From Stenopsyche tienmushanensis (taxonomy: Eukaryota; Arthropoda; Insecta; Trichoptera; Stenopsychidae), in NCBI GenBank assembly GCA_008973525.1, contig WACJ01000320.1, positions 1 through 64,000 of the forward strand: a stretch of 64,000 nt of DNA, in the 5' to 3' direction. The position numbers and the translations under genes were made by a program. Each line of letters opens with the position of its first letter. Position 1 is the stretch's first letter. Shown piece after piece: positions 32,561 through 43,460 of this stretch. The notes under the pieces were generated by a model. It searched no databases, was not told the DNA's origin, and saw only the letters and a program-made list of their open reading frames with translations.

Positions 32561-33480
32561 TTTATGAAAGTCTGCCTGCATCACAGGGCAATCGCGTGCA
32601 AAGTTTCACATTTCACTCAGGACTTAGTAACGCTTCTATATTACAAAATGAACCTTAACACTTTTGATGTTGTTCATGTTTTGCAATAGCACACAATGTT
32701 CGCTCATTTAGTCTTTTTTGCTTTTGCGATAATTTTTTTAAATAGTAGCCATGAATAGATTTTACCAAATCTCCCTGACTTTATCCATTGAAAGATTATA
32801 GAGAATTTGAAATTTAAAAATAATCGGGATCCTTGTGTTTTGAAAAACAAAATTATATTTGTGCCTACATTTTTTGCTGAAGTGTATATTGATACAGTAT
32901 AATGACAAAAAAATGGCTGATGAAATAAGTAGTCATACGTGGAGACGTATGAACGAATTGTCTAAGGAAGAATATATATCTTAGAAGGCTGATAGAAGAA
33001 GATTAACGACGATGAAGATTATGTTCCTATTCCCGAAGGTGATATTTCTGATGCGGAGGAGGAATTGGTAAAAGGTAGTATCAGTGACATCGAAAATTAC
33101 ACGATATCCTTTTATGGGGCATTGAAATCGTAATAGTAAACCGCACTTATCATGGGTCGAATGGGTCCAGAGAACCTCAAATTTATACATGAAAATAAAC
33201 CTACATTTCTATGAAAGACTGTTGAAGCATATTAGCCTTTGAGTTTGACAGCTCTGGCATAAATGTATGATGGGCCTGTGATTAAAAAAATGGATATCCT
33301 TGTGAAGATTCTACGCCGAATTCTTAACCAGCAAAATAAAAAATAACTTGTTTATATAGCATATATATATAATATATAAATACATTCGAAAATGTTTAGT
33401 CGTGTAAGGGTACCTTTACCATGACCTTGTCACCGATACATGACTATAGAATGAGACGCAAGACCCCCCTCTCTCTTTCC
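32561..33480. other. Intergenic; weak acidic open segment
   Basis: Broken plus-strand codons at about 32905-33120 translate to an acidic stretch (DDEDYVP...DAEEE) reminiscent of piggyBac transposase N-termini, but there is too little to assign. The rest is unrecognised AT-rich DNA. Confidence 0.3.
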
Positions 33481-33633
33481 GATTTTGAGAAGTGAAAGCC
33501 ACATTCTGAGCTCGCTTCTTAACATTGTCCAGTTGCATTTGAGCGAGGCAGTTGTGCAGTGTTCAGGCAATATTTGCAATTATGAAGCTAATGCTGGTAA
33601 AATATCGAATTCTACTACTATTGGCTATATAAG

Positions 33634-33730
33634 GTAATCCAAACGCATCATATATCCTTTTCTTCAACATTATTCTGATTGAAGAAAGCTGTAATACCAT
33701 ATTAATTGTATCTTTTTTCCTTATTAGCAG
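33634..33730 (+). other. 5' UTR intron of LRR copy 4
   Basis: Donor ATAAG|GTAATCC and acceptor TATTAGCAG|CGTC enclose 97 bp, aligned with the leader introns of the other copies. The 5' UTR hairpin of this copy (33946 on) has lost one base of its right arm. Confidence 0.7.
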
Positions 33731-34098
33731 CGTCATCTGACAAAAAAAATCAATCAATTTATAAGAGTGACTGACTTCTGTTGAAGGTCGAGTGTATATA
33801 AAAAGGCTGATCATCTGAGCATCGTCGAGAAGCTGCTGGATGTGATCGAAGGTGCCTCCGTCCAAAGTCAATATAACGTCCAGCCAACACAAGTTCCTTC
33901 TACCCACCGATATTCAGGCTTGTTCTATACATTTAGTGTCTTATTGCCAATCGAAAATTGCATTACTGTGATTTTAATCTACGAAAAATTATACTGCACC
34001 CATTTTATATAATTAAACATCTAAAGTAACTCTTATGGTCTAAACATAAAATTAACCCTATTAAATCTATAGATATACAAAATCCGCTTTAGACGATA

Positions 34099-36000
34099 AT
34101 GACGTTCATCCGATATCTGCTTGTGTTATTTACTTACATAAATATAACTAAGAGTCATTCTTTTCTTTCTTGTTGGATTGAATTTGCATGCTTGCCTTAT
34201 AATGAATCACTTCCATGTATTGCCGGAATTGCTGATATATCCGATAAGCATAAGTCAAATTTTAGATTCACCTACGATTCAATCCCGGCGCTTTCAATTG
34301 CATATAATATGAATAGCAACTATAGATTTAATCCATCAGAATTAAAAAAATTGACTATATTTGTAGACACAAAACACGCCCAATCAAATTCAGATGATGA
34401 TTCGAATTGCATAAGCTGGGTACCAAATTATATTTTCAAGAAATTAAAAAATCTTGAAGAATTGTCACTCGATTCAAACAACATACATACAATCACAAAT
34501 GAAACATTCGTTGGATTAAATTCGCTGACTTCGTTGTATCTCTCGAAAAATGTGATAAGCTCAGTAGCAGATAATACGTTTTCGGATTTATCAAAACTTA
34601 AAAACATGAAACTCGATTTTAACAAAATAAATTTAATTACAAATGAAACATTCATTGGGTTGAATTCGCTGACTTCGTTATATCTCTCAAACAATTTGAT
34701 ACACTCAATAGCAGATAATGCGTTTTCAGATATGGCAAATCTTGAAAATTTGTTTCTCGGTTCTAACAAAATAATTATAGACTCAAATAAAACATTCTTT
34801 GGGTTGAAATCGCTGACTTCGTTGCATCTCACAAACAATTTTATGAAATCAGTCGCAGATAATGCATTTTCAGATTTGGCAGAACTTCAAAACTTATACC
34901 TCGATTCAAACAAAATAAATGTCATTACAAACGAAACATTCACCGGGCTGAATTCGCTGACATTGTTGTATCTCACAAACAATTTAATAACTTCAGTAGC
35001 AGATAACGCGTTTATAGATTTGGAAAAACTTGAAAACTTATTTTTCGAGTCCAACAAAATAAATCAAATCACAAATGAAACATTAATCGGGTTGAAATCG
35101 CTGACTACGATGTATCTCTCAAGCAATTTGATAAGCTCAATAGCAGATAATGCATTTTCAGATTTGTCAAAACTTAAAAGCTTGAAACTCGACACTAACC
35201 AAATAAATGAAATCACAAATGAAACATTTATTGGTTTGAATTCGCTGACTTTGTTTTATCTCTCAAACAATTTGATAGGATCGATAGCAGATAATGCGTT
35301 TTCAGATTTGCCAAATCTCGAAATCTTATATCTCGACTCTAACAAACTGAACACAATCACAAATGAAACATTAATTGGTTTAAATTCGCTGACTTCGTTG
35401 TATCTCTCAAACAATATGATAAGTTCGCTTGCAGATAATGCTTTTCTTGATTTATCAAAACTTGAAAACTTGTATCTCGATGCTAACAAAATAAACACAA
35501 TTACAAATAAAACATTCAACGGCTTGAATTCGCTGACTTCACTGTATCTCTCGAACAATCTCATAAGCTCAATAGCAGATAATGCCTTTTCAGAATTGGG
35601 AAAACTTCAAAACCTGTTTATCGTCTCTAACAAAATAAACGTAATCACTAACAAAATGTTCAACGGGTTGAATTCGCTAACTCTTATGCATCTCACGAAC
35701 AATGCGATAGGCTCAATAGCAGACGGTGCGTTTTCAGATTTGGTAAAACTTCAAACCTTGTTTCTCGATTCTAACAAAATTAATGTTATTACAAATAAAA
35801 CATTCATCGGGTTGAAATCGCTGATTTCATTGCATCTCACAAGCAATGTTATAAACTCCGTGGCAGGTAATGCGTTTTTACATTTGAAAAACCTTGAAAA
35901 TTTGTTTCTCCGATCGAATAATCTGAATGCGATTACGAAAAGAAGATTATCAGATTATAGAAAATCTTCGACATCTGTTTTAGTCGACTTTGAAAAATAA
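34099..36000 (+). CDS. Secreted leucine-rich-repeat protein, copy 4
   Basis: The protein is 633 aa. A signal peptide (MTFIRYLLVLFTYINITKSH) and the four conserved cysteines are followed by ten 48-residue dyads plus a terminal half, 21 LRRs. N-x-T sequons (mostly NET) occur at the same position in about 9 of 10 dyads, the densest row in the cluster. It ends with the shared tail (NAITKRRLSDYRKSSTS). No transmembrane or intracellular part is present. It is the last intact copy of the cluster; beyond it lies an ~11-kb block of retroviral debris before the next, broken copy. Role inferred only as extracellular binding. Confidence 0.92.
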   Translation: MTFIRYLLVLFTYINITKSHSFLSCWIEFACLPYNESLPCIAGIADISDKHKSNFRFTYDSIPALSIAYNMNSNYRFNPSELKKLTIFVDTKHAQSNSDDDSNCISWVPNYIFKKLKNLEELSLDSNNIHTITNETFVGLNSLTSLYLSKNVISSVADNTFSDLSKLKNMKLDFNKINLITNETFIGLNSLTSLYLSNNLIHSIADNAFSDMANLENLFLGSNKIIIDSNKTFFGLKSLTSLHLTNNFMKSVADNAFSDLAELQNLYLDSNKINVITNETFTGLNSLTLLYLTNNLITSVADNAFIDLEKLENLFFESNKINQITNETLIGLKSLTTMYLSSNLISSIADNAFSDLSKLKSLKLDTNQINEITNETFIGLNSLTLFYLSNNLIGSIADNAFSDLPNLEILYLDSNKLNTITNETLIGLNSLTSLYLSNNMISSLADNAFLDLSKLENLYLDANKINTITNKTFNGLNSLTSLYLSNNLISSIADNAFSELGKLQNLFIVSNKINVITNKMFNGLNSLTLMHLTNNAIGSIADGAFSDLVKLQTLFLDSNKINVITNKTFIGLKSLISLHLTSNVINSVAGNAFLHLKNLENLFLRSNNLNAITKRRLSDYRKSSTSVLVDFEK

Positions 36001-36069
36001 TTCACATATTTCTTCGCAGATCATCTCTTACAATTCTGAGCGTTTTAGCGATATATAATTACAAATTAT

Positions 36070-36126
36070 TGGCATTATCTGCCAATTTTTTGACACTGCA
36101 CTCTATTTTTCGTCGACGCAGTGCTT
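36070..36126 (+). promoter_or_regulatory. 3' UTR hairpins, LRR copy 4
   Basis: Two adjacent stems lie here: ttggca-ttatc-tgccaa (36070-36086) and CACTGC...GCAGTG (36094-36123). The first corresponds to cggc-tttatct-gccg in copy 3; one base pair has changed on both sides, consistent with selection on pairing. Confidence 0.45.
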
Positions 36127-36129
36127 TTT

Positions 36130-37095
36130 GGCTTCTATATTTTTTTTATACTTAAATTAATTGCTTATGCAAAGAATAAATCGCATAGCTCCACAGAAAA
36201 GGTCATCCACGTGATATGTGCTCATATTAGGCAACCATTGATTAACATAGAATGGGAACAGTAAAATATATAATAGTTACAGTGGAAGTAATAGTAAAAG
36301 ATTCAATGGTTGGCGATTTATGTTATTTGATAGCATGAAAGTTTATGAGGAAATACTTAAACTGCTAATTATGAATTGTCTGCCTATTGGCATCGAAAAC
36401 CAGATTATAGCAATTGTTATTGTTGAAAGGTTTAAATTGCAAAATAAGAAAGTAGATAATGATATTTCAGCATAATGACGAGAGGCATACTTTGGTAATA
36501 ACTTGTTTTTATATAGTAAATAGAAATTAGTTGATAATGCAATGATTGTTTAAGCATGAACAAATACATTTCGAATATATGATGAACAATATAGAGTAGA
36601 CAGAAATCAGTTGATAATGAAATTATCGTTTTAGGGCGAATGACATCCTATAACGGGAGAGGGATATAACACCTCCCCCACAAAATATATAGGGAAAATA
36701 TATGGTTTATGATTCGATACAATGAAATTGAAAAGTAATATAAAAACAATCATATCGTAGAAATGTATACGAAATATGAAAAAAAAAAATCAAAAATATG
36801 AACCAATAAATGTTGCTTGATAATTTCACAGGAGCAACGCTAGAATAAATGTTTTATCATTAAGCGAAACAAAATTGTTGTTAAAATTATACACAAATAG
36901 TACATCGTGAAAAGTACAATGTTTTTACTGGAGATTTTACCTTGTACGACATTCTTGAAATAGTAATTCAATAATATGAAAAAATACATAATGCAATATA
37001 ACAGAAATATTTTAGTGACACATTATTTTATTGTAATAATACGTTTTTAAGGAATGCTGATTAACAATGAAAATACATCAGATGCTTCTAAGCTT
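36130..37095. other. AT-rich spacer, possible LTR debris
   Basis: No gene is recognised. A short match (gcctattggcatcgaaaa near 36380 and gccttttggcgtcgaaaa near 43312) hints that part of this is the 3' LTR of the degraded minus-strand provirus, but I cannot delimit it. Confidence 0.3.
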
Positions 37096-37159
37096 GTTTG
37101 TTAGTCGAGAACTTCTTCTCGGGGCATTCGATATCGGCATTTGCAGATTGTATTTGATT

Positions 37160-37960
37160 TCAAAAAAATATTTGGAAGACGTTATTGATTCTGTTGTTAG
37201 AGTTATTATCGATTGGTTGGTGACGGTTTCGTTTTTTATCGAGGGTTCTAACGCATTTGAGGAATTTAAAATCTATTAGTAAAATTATGATAGTAAAAAC
37301 GGATAATAGGAGATAATCATAGGAAGACATTTTCCTTTCTCCAGAATTAAGTGGATGTTTTCTAACCCAATATCTCCCAAATGTACCGGGTTCAAAGATG
37401 GGATCCTGGTAGTTCTGTTGAATTATAGATAGCACTCGTCTCGACTTATGTCAATGTTGGGGAAGATGGGTCTAAACTCCAGAAGATTTAGAATTGTTCA
37501 TAGTCAATATTATATCCTTGGAATAACCTCGAAATCCAGGTGCTAACATAAGCATACCTGTATCTGCGAGTCTATAGTCGGTCATATCTTTGACACAGTT
37601 CACGGTTAGGACGACGGGGTTGAATAAAACGAATAACCAATTGTTTGGAGTACATAACTTATGCAAAATGCATGATTTAAATTAGTTTGTTGGGGATTAC
37701 AAGTTAAAGGTATTGAAATTGCGATAATTAATTGGGTTTCGCAAATTCGCATGACTATTAAATATAGTATAAATTCTTTCGCAAATGAGAGTTCGATAAG
37801 AAAATGTACGGCAAGCGTTGAAATCGTTTAAAAGCGTGTAATGTAACTTATTACTTGAAAAGATTAAATATTTCGTAATGAATTGGATAAACAAGTAGTT
37901 ATTGGATGTTTTAATAGATAAGGAAATCAAGTGATATATATATATTTTAAACAATCTATC
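37160..37960 (-). pseudogene. env fragment, C-terminal ectodomain and transmembrane segment
   Basis: Successive minus-strand frames (about 37697-37954, 37472-37666 and 37160-37435) carry the cysteine-containing ectodomain pattern of insect F-type envelope proteins. A strongly hydrophobic membrane anchor and a basic/polar tail follow. Stops separate the pieces. This is the part of env that lies beyond the LINE insertion. Confidence 0.6.
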
Positions 37961-38039
37961 CGTTGAGGCTCGTGTAGGTCCCGATTCATTAATGAGGACC
38001 TAATGTTCATTCATTAGAATCTTTTGTCTAGGTCATGAA

Positions 38040-38775
38040 CCATAAATCTTTTTAGCCTTCGCGTCCCGGAGACTTGGCTGATTAGCTCTTCAACAAGGCG
38101 ACTGTGTTTTCAATCTCCTGCCTCACTGTTGGTATGCTTAATTCGCTGTGTATCGTTTCATTTGTCACGTACCATGGAACGTTGCTTATAGTATGCAGCA
38201 CTTTGGATTGAAAGCGTTGGAGAATGTCAACATTGGAGTTTGATGCGATACCTCAGAGCTATATCCCATATGTCCAGGTTGGTTGTAATATACTTTTGTA
38301 TGGGAGTGTTTTGTTTACTAGGGACAGTTCCGATTTTCGGCCAATTAACCAATACAGCATTCTCATTTTGATCTCCAGTTGCTTTTTCTTCCTTGTACCA
38401 AGAACTTAAATCCTTTAGTGGGGAGTTCCTTTGCCGCTCTTCCCGTAATGAGATCGTAGCCAGACGATTTATTTATGTCGACCTTTGCTATGGCTGATCT
38501 GACTTCTCGCCTTGTGATTTTTTTAATGCAAATTGTTGATTTTTGTGTTTGGGCCGGTGAATCTTATCTTCGCTTTCTGAAGTATTCATATTTTTGTGTG
38601 GAGTGAACACTTCTTTCAAATGACTAGCGAATATTTGCGCTTTTTCTTTGATATTTCTAACCCATTTCTGGCTTCAGTGGCGGTTAGCCCGTTAAGGTAG
38701 TCGCTGATTGCTTCATTTTTGCTTTTGGTGATAGCATTTTTAAGGTTTTTTATAGCTCGGTAAAGTTGTTAGAGG
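38040..38775 (-). pseudogene. Jockey-like LINE, internally deleted, inserted in env
   Basis: Minus-strand codons give REVRSAIAKVDINKSSGYD then LITGR, the start of a Jockey-type RT. This jumps within about 200 bp to the C-terminal region with NVPWYVTNETIHSELSIP, typical of Jockey ORF2 ends. The RT catalytic centre is missing. The order and env sequence on both sides show insertion into the provirus. Confidence 0.7.
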
Positions 38776-38799
38776 AGTGGATATTTTAAAAATTAATAA

Positions 38800-39065
38800 T
38801 CCTTTGGAGTGATATACATGAATTTCTCATTAAGAATATTATCAATGTTGGCTTTAGTTAGTAAGACTGGATAATTGCATCCTTTTGGTAGATATCCTTA
38901 GGTCTTCAGAAGTTCCTCTAAGAATTGATGGGGAGTAATCATTTTAGGGTGCAGGTTATTGGATTTAGCAAATAGTATGGAAGATATTATAGCATTTAGT
39001 TCAATTTCGAGATCATTTACTAGGTTGTTTAAAGTTAAAAAATGTGTTAGGAGAGATTCGGTTAG
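38800..39065 (-). pseudogene. env fragment, middle part
   Basis: A minus-strand frame (within 38898-39107) continues the heptad-like, leucine-rich helical region expected after the fusion-peptide part of an F-type envelope protein. It lies between the LINE and hAT insertions. The first residues of that open frame come from the hAT end, not from env. Confidence 0.55.
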
Positions 39066-39073
39066 GTCTAGAT

Positions 39074-40420
39074 CAGCGATTCCCAACCTGGGGGTCGCGA
39101 CCCCCAAAGGGGTCGCGACGGGTTTTCTGGGGGGTCGCCAACTTATACAGTCAACTAAAAATTATTAACTATAATGCAAATTTGAAATTTAATGGTGTGT
39201 TGAAGTTTGAATAATTTTATATAGGTATTTGTTTAAAATTATGATACAAAGTATAGTCCCAAGAAGAACTGCCCAATTATTTGGAACGGAAGAGAGAATT
39301 CAGGTGTCGGATGACCTCAATGCCTAACACTCCCATTGGAAATGCCTCCCGGAAAATCGTCAAGAGACGTTCTGAAAGGACAGCAAGGGAAGAGATGATA
39401 TCAAAGAAGAGTTCCTGTTCCTATTTTGAAGCGGACTTGAAACTACTACTAAAGTGAAAATATTATGGAGAAAATAAATACGTTTTTTGAGAGTGGAGGA
39501 TTAAAGTGGAAAAATGTGTGTGGGGTTTCTACGGATATACGTTATACGAAGAACTAGCTCCCCAAGCAAGGAGAATCCACTGCACGATTCACCGGTATGT
39601 CCTTTCCAATAAGACTCTTCTAAAACCTCTCCAAGACGTACTTGATTCGCTGATAAAAATCGTGAATTACATCAAATCTGGAGCTCTTAACACCTGTCTG
39701 TTTAAAGAACTGTGTAATGTCGTAGATTCTGATCACGAGGTTCTTCTTTTCTACAATGCAGTACGCTGGTTGTCAAAAGGAAATATTGTGAATCATGTCT
39801 TTGAATTGAAAGATGAAATCAAGTTGTTCTTAGAAGTGCAAGAGAAACATGACCTTTGGTATAATTTAATGACAAAACTTGGTTGAAAAGAGTAGCATAT
39901 CTAGCAGATATATTAGAACAACAAAATAGGCTTAGCTTGAAACTTCAGGGAAAGGAAACGAATATTATCACATATAACGACAATCTCAGAACATTTATTT
40001 TCCGAGCTGCAAAACTGGCGAAGAAAAATAAATCTTGGAAACATTGCTATGTTTGAAAAACTCTGCAGTGTGCTAGATGAATCTGAAGGTGAAAATTTGA
40101 AAGAGGAGATTACTGGGCATCTCAAATCTTTTAAAATTGAACTTCAACGTTGTTTCCCTGAACTGAAAAAACAAGAAACGATATTGACACGAAATCCATT
40201 CTCTGCTTCTCTTGATTTAGCCAGTATTCCCGATCAATTATAAGATGAATTCTTGGTTTTGCGGAATGATTCCTCGGCACGTAACTTGTTTAATGAAAAA
40301 CTGCTCACACAATTTTGGTGTGGTATTTATCATTCATACCCAAATGTGACAATGCTTGCCTTTCGAGCTTTAGTTCCGTTTGTACCTACATATCTTTGCG
40401 AAAGTGGATTTTAACTCTTC
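39074..40420 (+). pseudogene. hAT transposase (ZBED5/SCAND3-like) remnant
   Basis: The left end cagcgattcccaacc followed by gggggtcgcgaccccc is the classic terminal sequence of this hAT group. Broken plus-strand frames (39506-39886, then pieces to about 40414) give APQARRIHCTIHRYVLSNKT, then LFYNAVRWLSKGN and NPFSASLDLASIPDQL in the order known from the family, ending near a YLCESGF motif. Stop codons and frameshifts are frequent and the right terminal repeat is not visible; a T-run (40426-40444) and a G15 run (40552-40566) follow. It interrupts the env gene of the provirus. Confidence 0.85.
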
Positions 40421-40516
40421 ATGTTGTTTTTTTTTTTTTTTTTTGCTGAAGGATCTGGTGACACAACACCTTAGTTCTTGAGTTGAGGCCTGATGTGGCG
40501 AGTATTTTATATATAT

Positions 40517-40942
40517 TTATAAATTGCCTGGTTTTACATTTGTTTTTTTTTGGGGGGGGGGGGGGGTCTTATTCAGTTGTTTGCTAAAACGCGTAATTAT
40601 ACTGTCAATATTGACTATGTTCTGATTGAGATTGTACTCTGTGTGAAGTAATGACGTTAAGGTTTGATTAAAGTTATTGATCGTAGAAGAAATTATACTA
40701 GTCTGGATCTCTATCAGATGTAGGATTTGGTTTTCATCTTTATTTAATTTTGAGATGGCATCGTCATAATGAGCAGCGTTTTCCGAATCTAGGGTTCCGA
40801 ATAAACCTTTCGATATGATGCCTACGAAATTATAAAATCCGCCCTTTGCACGCACGAGTCCTATCATTTGCGAAAGAGAGTCGTAGAGTTCTTGAACGTG
40901 GGGTAGTTTGGTTTTTATACAAGTTAGTTTAGAGTTGCACAT
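40517..40942 (-). pseudogene. env fragment, fusion-peptide region
   Basis: A 141-aa minus-strand frame contains the fusion-peptide pattern of errantivirus F-type envelope proteins (including GLFGTLD) followed by a helical heptad region. The last residues, with a proline run, are encoded by the G15 tract and are not env. Confidence 0.75.
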
Positions 40943-41069
40943 TACTTGGTGTGTAGGATTGTTAATGTAAAGGCATATGGAGCTAGTTCTATCTAGAATC
41001 CTATTAGGTCAAAAAAATAGAGATGATCAATGTCGTCATAGAGTAAAACTGGTGTAGTAGATACAGGTT

Positions 41070-41530
41070 TCACATCGTATTGGAGAGTGCAAACATCGCG
41101 TGTTTAATTCGATTGGTGTGGACCTTGAGATCTCCCTTCTCAAAGAAAATGGTTATATTTACTGGTGAGTTGACAAATATAATTTTATAGGGACTTGAAT
41201 AATTAAGGGCCAGTTTCCTTGAATTGGCGTTGACCTTATAGACGAAGTTTTTGGATGCCCTTTTGTCGAAGAAATTTTTTGATCTTTCTTCTGACACTAT
41301 CAAGTTATCACGAGCTATTCGGTGGCTTTGATTTAATTTCAGTTTAAGGCTATCTACATAGTCATCGCAGGTATATTTGAATTCCGGGTCCTGTGCTATC
41401 GCTGTTGGTAATCCGGAATTTTTGTGAACATTTGGATCGTTTGAAACACCGATCGCAAAATTAGATGCGCCCGTAGTGAGAATTAAATCTTTTGTAAAGT
41501 TTGGAAAGATTAATATTAGTTGATTAATTC
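41070..41530 (-). pseudogene. pol fragment: RNase H start joined to integrase C-terminus
   Basis: Minus-strand codons include an RNase H-like LTTGASNFAIG, followed within about 20 codons by the region matching residues ~1480-1588 of the intact Gag-Pol (YVD...LK motif, GPY-like module, NRIK end). The intervening RNase H and integrase core are deleted. Confidence 0.75.
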
Positions 41531-42260
41531 ATTTGGATTTAAATTCTCCGAAAGCTTTAAATTGGTCTGAGTTCCAATTTGAAAATGACAACCTTTTTAA
41601 AGAGGGACAAGATAATTTATCTCCGTCTAAATAAAACAGTTCGTTATGTTCAGTACAGAGTTTTATGACAGAGTCTTTTTCTATTTGATTTAGATGTGAT
41701 AATTCCAAGGATTCAATGAGTATTTTTATATCGAGAATAAACACGATAATGTTTACAATTTAATACTGTATTTAATGGAATGACTTCCTCGAAAGGTTGT
41801 AAGTATACTTATTTTTTAAGAAGTTTTACTGGACGTTCAGTAGTATTTAGAGCGGTGGCATATGCATAATCCCGAAGGGTGAACTGAAGTTATTGCCTGT
41901 GATATGAATATTCCAGGGGATATTTCTAAATTAGGCGTAATTCCGTTAAGTATTTCAGGATTTAGAATTTTTAAATCAATTAACGTTTCGATACCTGGAT
42001 TTAAGGTTAGAATCGTTGAATTGGAATTTTGCAATAGCAAAGGATTAGTCACAGTCGAGAATCGAACCAGATTTTTATCATAGCCTATATTCGCTTTGAA
42101 TTTCTTCGGAAAATCGCATCCCGATAACTCGTCGAGAGGAATATTAGTTGAACGATTCGAGATTAGGCAAATAATAATTTAACCGTACCGAGAGTTTTAA
42201 TAGATGTAATGGCATTGTCGATGTCACGAAGAGTGACGATATTCGTTTCATCCACAGGAT
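41529..42260 (-). pseudogene. pol fragment: protease end to start of RT
   Basis: Minus-strand frames (41837-42052 and 41529-41744) correspond to the linker after the protease and to the LxGDKL segment just before RT in the intact element. The RT palm that should follow is missing. Confidence 0.65.
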
Positions 42261-42287
42261 CTTCGCCTTGTATCGAATGAAGTTTAA

Positions 42288-42791
42288 TCAAGGAGATATC
42301 AGAATGAATTTATTAACAAGTTCTTCTTCTAAAGCAAATTCAGACACTTCTTCAAAAGATATCGGATTTCTAGCACGAAGAATTACATGGTATACGGGAA
42401 ATAATCCGATCAAGTATGTTTGTAAGGCAACTTCGCAAATCATGTCTTGCTTTCCTCTTAATTCTACATTATTTACAGTATCGTTTCGTGCAGCTTGTGA
42501 GAGATTTGACAAGTTTATCCCGAAACGGTGGGCAAAATCTAAAACGGATTCATTTGTTAGCTGTTTGCATGATTGCAATTCCAATAGAAGCTGGGAACAT
42601 TTTTTGGTGAAATTTTCTTTTAAGAATTCCTTGTACATGGGCCAGTCTTCTAATTCTCTGGTATTCATGACTTCAGCCATTATAGATCGATGTCTTCTTG
42701 GATAGAGACTATGGTGACGTCGACGTTTTCCGGTAAAATGTTTCCAATTGGTGCGATCCAAATACAGTTGTTTTGGAATTATCAAGATCAT
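42288..42791 (-). pseudogene. gag fragment
   Basis: A 167-aa minus-strand frame has the capsid-like pattern LELQSCKQLTNESVLDFAHR, parallel to LNSCKQEFNESVAKFANR in the intact Gag, and ends in the EEVSEFALEEE helix. Zinc knuckles are not seen. Upstream frames to about 42948 may be leader. Confidence 0.7.
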
Positions 42792-43106
42792 TTAAATTAA
42801 TAATGATATAATAATGGTCATATATTTCGTTGTTAGTTAAAGGAACGAAAATAGCATGCATTAACTTATTATATAAATATAAATTATTTTGATTATCAAA
42901 ATATTGACAAATAGCCGGGTGTTCGATCGCGTTAAGGTTTTTAGGCAAAAAGTTAAAAACGAATTTTTACCTTATCCGATATTTCGAACCACTCGTCGGA
43001 TTGAGAATGAATGGTTCATTTGAGAATGAACCATAGATAGATAGGATTGCAATGTAAATGGAACGATGAAATCGGGATATTGTAAACTGGATTTTCTGGA
43101 GTTTCG

Positions 43107-43126
43107 GGATCCCGCTTCTGACACCA
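43107..43126 (-). other. Primer-binding site, tRNA-Leu type
   Basis: The reverse complement reads TGGTGTCAGAAGCGGGATCC. It matches the 3' end of insect tRNA-Leu (...GGATCCCACTTCTGACACCA type) with one mismatch in the first ~18 bases. LTR debris follows at higher coordinates. Confidence 0.75.
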
Positions 43127-43345
43127 TTTTTTTAAAATACTTCTTTAATTAATTCAGGACGCTCATAAAAATGACAACAAGAGTTTATTATTATCATGCG
43201 CGTGCTGCGTGTTCATAGAGATAAGCAGTGAAACCCAGATTGTGGCAATGAGTATTCAATAAAATGTTTCAGGTAGAATTATTGATATAATGATATTAAC
43301 GAAATATTTGCCTTTTGGCGTCGAAAATATGTTTTTCGTCGTGAC
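43127..43345 (-). repeat. LTR remnant next to the primer site
   Basis: ggacgctcataaaaatgacaacaag resembles ggatgctttccaaaatgataacaag at 47242-47266; both lie just outside a tRNA-Leu primer site, so both are LTR right ends of one group. The outer boundary is unclear. Confidence 0.5.
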
Positions 43346-43385
43346 TATGTATTTACTCTGCAATAGAATTGGTGAAAAAATTTTC

Positions 43386-43460
43386 CACAATCTGGATTTG
43401 AACCCGAACCTTTACAACAAGGGTCCAGGATCTAAGCCACTATACCAACACTTGGTCCCG
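43386..43460 (-). repeat. tRNA-like sequence (SINE head or tRNA pseudogene)
   Basis: On the minus strand an A-box-like TGGTATAGTGG and a B-box GGTTCAAATCC are spaced as in a tRNA, with a matching ~75-bp length. The acceptor arms do not pair well, so a functional tRNA is unlikely. Confidence 0.5.

Larger units (their letters stand above)
37100..43126 (-). mobile_element. Degraded errantivirus-like provirus with internal deletions
   Basis: Read on the minus strand, the order is tRNA-Leu-type primer site (43107-43126), gag, protease end, start of pol, a sliver of RNase H, integrase C-terminus, then env fragments down to about 37100. Reverse transcriptase and most of integrase are deleted. A hAT element and a Jockey-like LINE interrupt env. 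Frames are broken throughout. It is related to, but distinct from, the intact element at 7966, since it has a different primer and keeps a longer env region. Confidence 0.8.

Noticed and set aside
37067..37279. 70-aa plus-strand frame
   Set aside because: It is antisense to the env transmembrane/tail fragment on the minus strand, which explains its hydrophobic content.
43386..43460. Functional tRNA gene
   Set aside because: A and B boxes are present but the acceptor stem does not pair convincingly; a SINE head or pseudogene is more likely. The same holds for 62313-62381.
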